Positions 5,205-6,046 of a stretch of 6,046 bases of DNA are shown here, piece after piece. How positions within the stretch are numbered: position 1 is the first letter of the stretch; each line of letters begins with the position of its first letter. Position numbers and translations under genes: made by a program. The notes beneath the pieces were generated by a model, which worked only from the letters and a program-made list of their open reading frames with translations, searched no databases and was not told the DNA's origin. Origin of the DNA: Spirochaetaceae bacterium (GTDB lineage: Bacteria; Spirochaetota; Spirochaetia; Treponematales; Breznakiellaceae); NCBI GenBank assembly GCA_031268255.1, contig JAIRXO010000261.1:1-6046 (forward strand), written 5' to 3'.

Positions 5205-5723
5205 CTATTTCTTGGTTTTGGGACTTAACACCATGGACATGAACCTGCCCTCCATAGCGGGCGGTTTATCCATAACATAGTCTCCTTCGATACGTTTGAG
5301 GACATCGTTGAGGACATCCAGTCCGAGTTCGGTGTGGGCCAGCTCGCGGCCGCGGAAACGGATAGTAACCTTTACCTTGTTGCCTTCGGCAAGAAATTCC
5401 TTGACATGCTTGGACTTAAAGTCCAGGTCATGGTCATCAATCTTGGGCTGCATCCGTATTTCTTTAAGTTTAAGCAGCTTTTGCCGCTTTTTCGCGTCCC
5501 GGACCTTCTTTTCATTTTCGAATTTGAACTTGCCGTAATCGAGAATCTTGCAGACCGGAGGATTTGCCTGGGGGGCGACTTCAACCAGATCAAGACCCTG
5601 GGTTTTGGCCATTTCGAGCGCCTGAACAGTAGGCATAATCCCCTGCTGTTCGCCCTCATCACCAATGAGACGCACTTCCCGCACCCGAATTTGTTCATTT
5701 ATCCGTAAATCCTTATCCGCCAA
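5205..5723 (-). CDS. infC: Translation initiation factor IF-3
   Basis: 172 residues, typical for IF-3. The factor binds the 30S subunit, keeps it apart from 50S and checks the start codon-initiator tRNA pairing. The N-terminal domain (1-70) includes [25 protein letters not shown] (6-30) and the [15 protein letters not shown] signature (55-69). A basic linker helix (70-90) leads to the C-terminal domain (about 85-172) with [13 protein letters not shown], a [13 protein letters not shown] segment and a terminal [11 protein letters not shown]. The start codon is TTG (5721-5723), since there is no in-frame ATG near the family start, and AGGAGGT (5727-5733) lies 3 nt before it. The rare AUU start of E. 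coli infC enables autoregulation; UUG is discriminated less by IF-3, so the same control cannot be assumed. First gene of the operon. Confidence 0.97.
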   Translation of the reverse strand: MADKDLRINEQIRVREVRLIGDEGEQQGIMPTVQALEMAKTQGLDLVEVAPQANPPVCKILDYGKFKFENEKKVRDAKKRQKLLKLKEIRMQPKIDDHDLDFKSKHVKEFLAEGNKVKVTIRFRGRELAHTELGLDVLNDVLKRIEGDYVMDKPPAMEGRFMSMVLSPKTKK

Positions 5724-5726
5724 CTG

Positions 5727-5733
5727 ACCTCCT
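5727..5733 (-). promoter_or_regulatory. Strong ribosome binding site of infC, sets a TTG start
   Basis: A near-perfect AGGAGGT on the minus strand lies 3 nt before TTG 5723. The spacing is short, but the next codons read directly into the IF-3 family N-terminus, so this site fixes the TTG start. Confidence 0.8.
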
Positions 5734-5780
5734 CGTCAACTAACGCTACAACGGGGCATGTACCGCTAATCTAAAAGCCG

Positions 5781-5810
5781 ATTATAGCAAAAAAACCGCT
5801 GTTTTGTCCA
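5781..5810 (-). promoter_or_regulatory. Promoter of the infC operon
   Basis: On the minus strand the -35 is TGGACA (plus 5805-5810, one mismatch to TTGACA). An 18-bp spacer with a run of seven T leads to a perfect extended -10, TGCTATAAT (hexamer at plus 5781-5786). Transcription would begin near 5774, giving a leader of about 50 nt before infC. That leader is too short for the long L20-binding leader described in Firmicutes. No other strong promoter was seen inside the operon, so the seven genes probably share this one. Confidence 0.8.
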
Positions 5811-5818
5811 GTAGCCGC

Positions 5819-5847
5819 GCCGCGTTTACAACAATTCCTAACGCGGC
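5819..5847. repeat. 8-bp inverted repeat upstream of the infC promoter
   Basis: GCCGCGTT (5819-5826) and AACGCGGC (5840-5847) pair perfectly around a 13-nt loop. It begins 8 bp upstream of the -35 hexamer of the infC promoter. No T-run follows on either strand, so it is not an obvious terminator. It may be a protein-binding site or part of the repeat-rich region to its right. Confidence 0.5.
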
Positions 5848-5892
5848 CACAGACAACACGGAAAAAGACAATCCAGGCAGAAAACCACTATA

Positions 5893-5982
5893 AGGGGGGC
5901 GCATTTCCCCACTGCCGTCCCGAAGCACCACCTTTATCGTCGCGCCCCCCTACGCGGGAGCCAGGCTTTGCCTGTCTCCCGC
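5893..5982. repeat. Compound palindromic intergenic element
   Basis: Two nested structures lie side by side. A 10-bp inverted repeat pairs 5893-5902 with 5942-5951 (AGGGGGGCGC and its complement) around 39 nt. Next to it is a strong hairpin, 5954-5982: GCGGGAG with CTCCCGC, one C/T mismatch, then CAGGC with GCCTG and a TTT loop. No open reading frame of note covers the region and no T-run follows either structure. It fits a REP-like or MITE-like dispersed repeat, but only one copy is in the window. Bases 5983-6046 hold nothing further except a small inverted repeat at the edge. Confidence 0.6.
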
Positions 5983-6031
5983 TACCCCTCCAGCAAGAAA
6001 AGGGAATTTTCACCGCGAAGTCGAGAGTTAA

Positions 6032-6046
6032 TCCGCTTATGGCGGA
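6032..6046. repeat. Small inverted repeat cut by the window end
   Basis: TCCGC (6032-6036) and GCGGA (6042-6046) pair around TTATG. The structure may continue outside the window. An ATG at 6039 in the loop has no good ribosome site, so no gene start is claimed. Confidence 0.3.

Noticed and set aside
6039..6046. ATG near the right edge as a possible gene start
   Set aside because: No Shine-Dalgarno sequence at a proper distance and only a few bases of downstream sequence; it lies in a small hairpin loop.

Overview
The window looks like chromosomal DNA of a spirochaete, most likely a Treponema of the termite-gut type. This is inferred from the GAF-HD-GYP architecture with a long loop after GYP, the gene order around rplT, and the moderately GC-rich composition. 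No search was run and no 16S or other marker is present, so the taxon is a guess. All the main genes are recognisable housekeeping or signalling families. I found no CRISPR array, tRNA, rRNA, transposase or phage gene.

Left part, plus strand (1-1870): an intrinsic terminator (77-107) closes something upstream of the window. An extended -10 promoter then drives a two-gene unit: a stand-alone parvulin peptidyl-prolyl isomerase (ppiC, 228-506) and a cytosolic GAF-HD-GYP protein (519-1784), a likely cyclic-di-GMP phosphodiesterase. The unit ends in a 130-bp palindrome-rich gap (1785-1913) that separates it from the convergent operon.

Right part, minus strand (5810 down to 1914): one promoter, with an extended -10 at 5781-5786, appears to serve a tightly packed seven-gene operon: infC, rpmI, rplT, zapB-like, zapA, manA, yaiI-like. 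Gaps are 1 to 25 bp, and manA/yaiI overlap by 17 bp. The first three genes form the classical IF3-L35-L20 translation module. The next two encode a ZapB-like coiled-coil protein and ZapA, partners at the FtsZ ring. The last two encode a type I mannose-6-phosphate isomerase and a DUF188 (UPF0178) PIN-like protein. The operon therefore couples ribosome production, division and sugar-phosphate metabolism under one promoter.

The extreme right end (about 5811-6046) has no supportable gene. It contains several inverted repeats that look like an intergenic repeat element.

Most worth a second look: the ZapB-like protein ends in QLDIF, which resembles the beta-clamp-binding pentapeptide, at the tip of a long disordered tail; an 18-bp tandem repeat forms the C-terminus of ManA and runs into the yaiI start; and two palindromic intergenic elements may be dispersed repeats.
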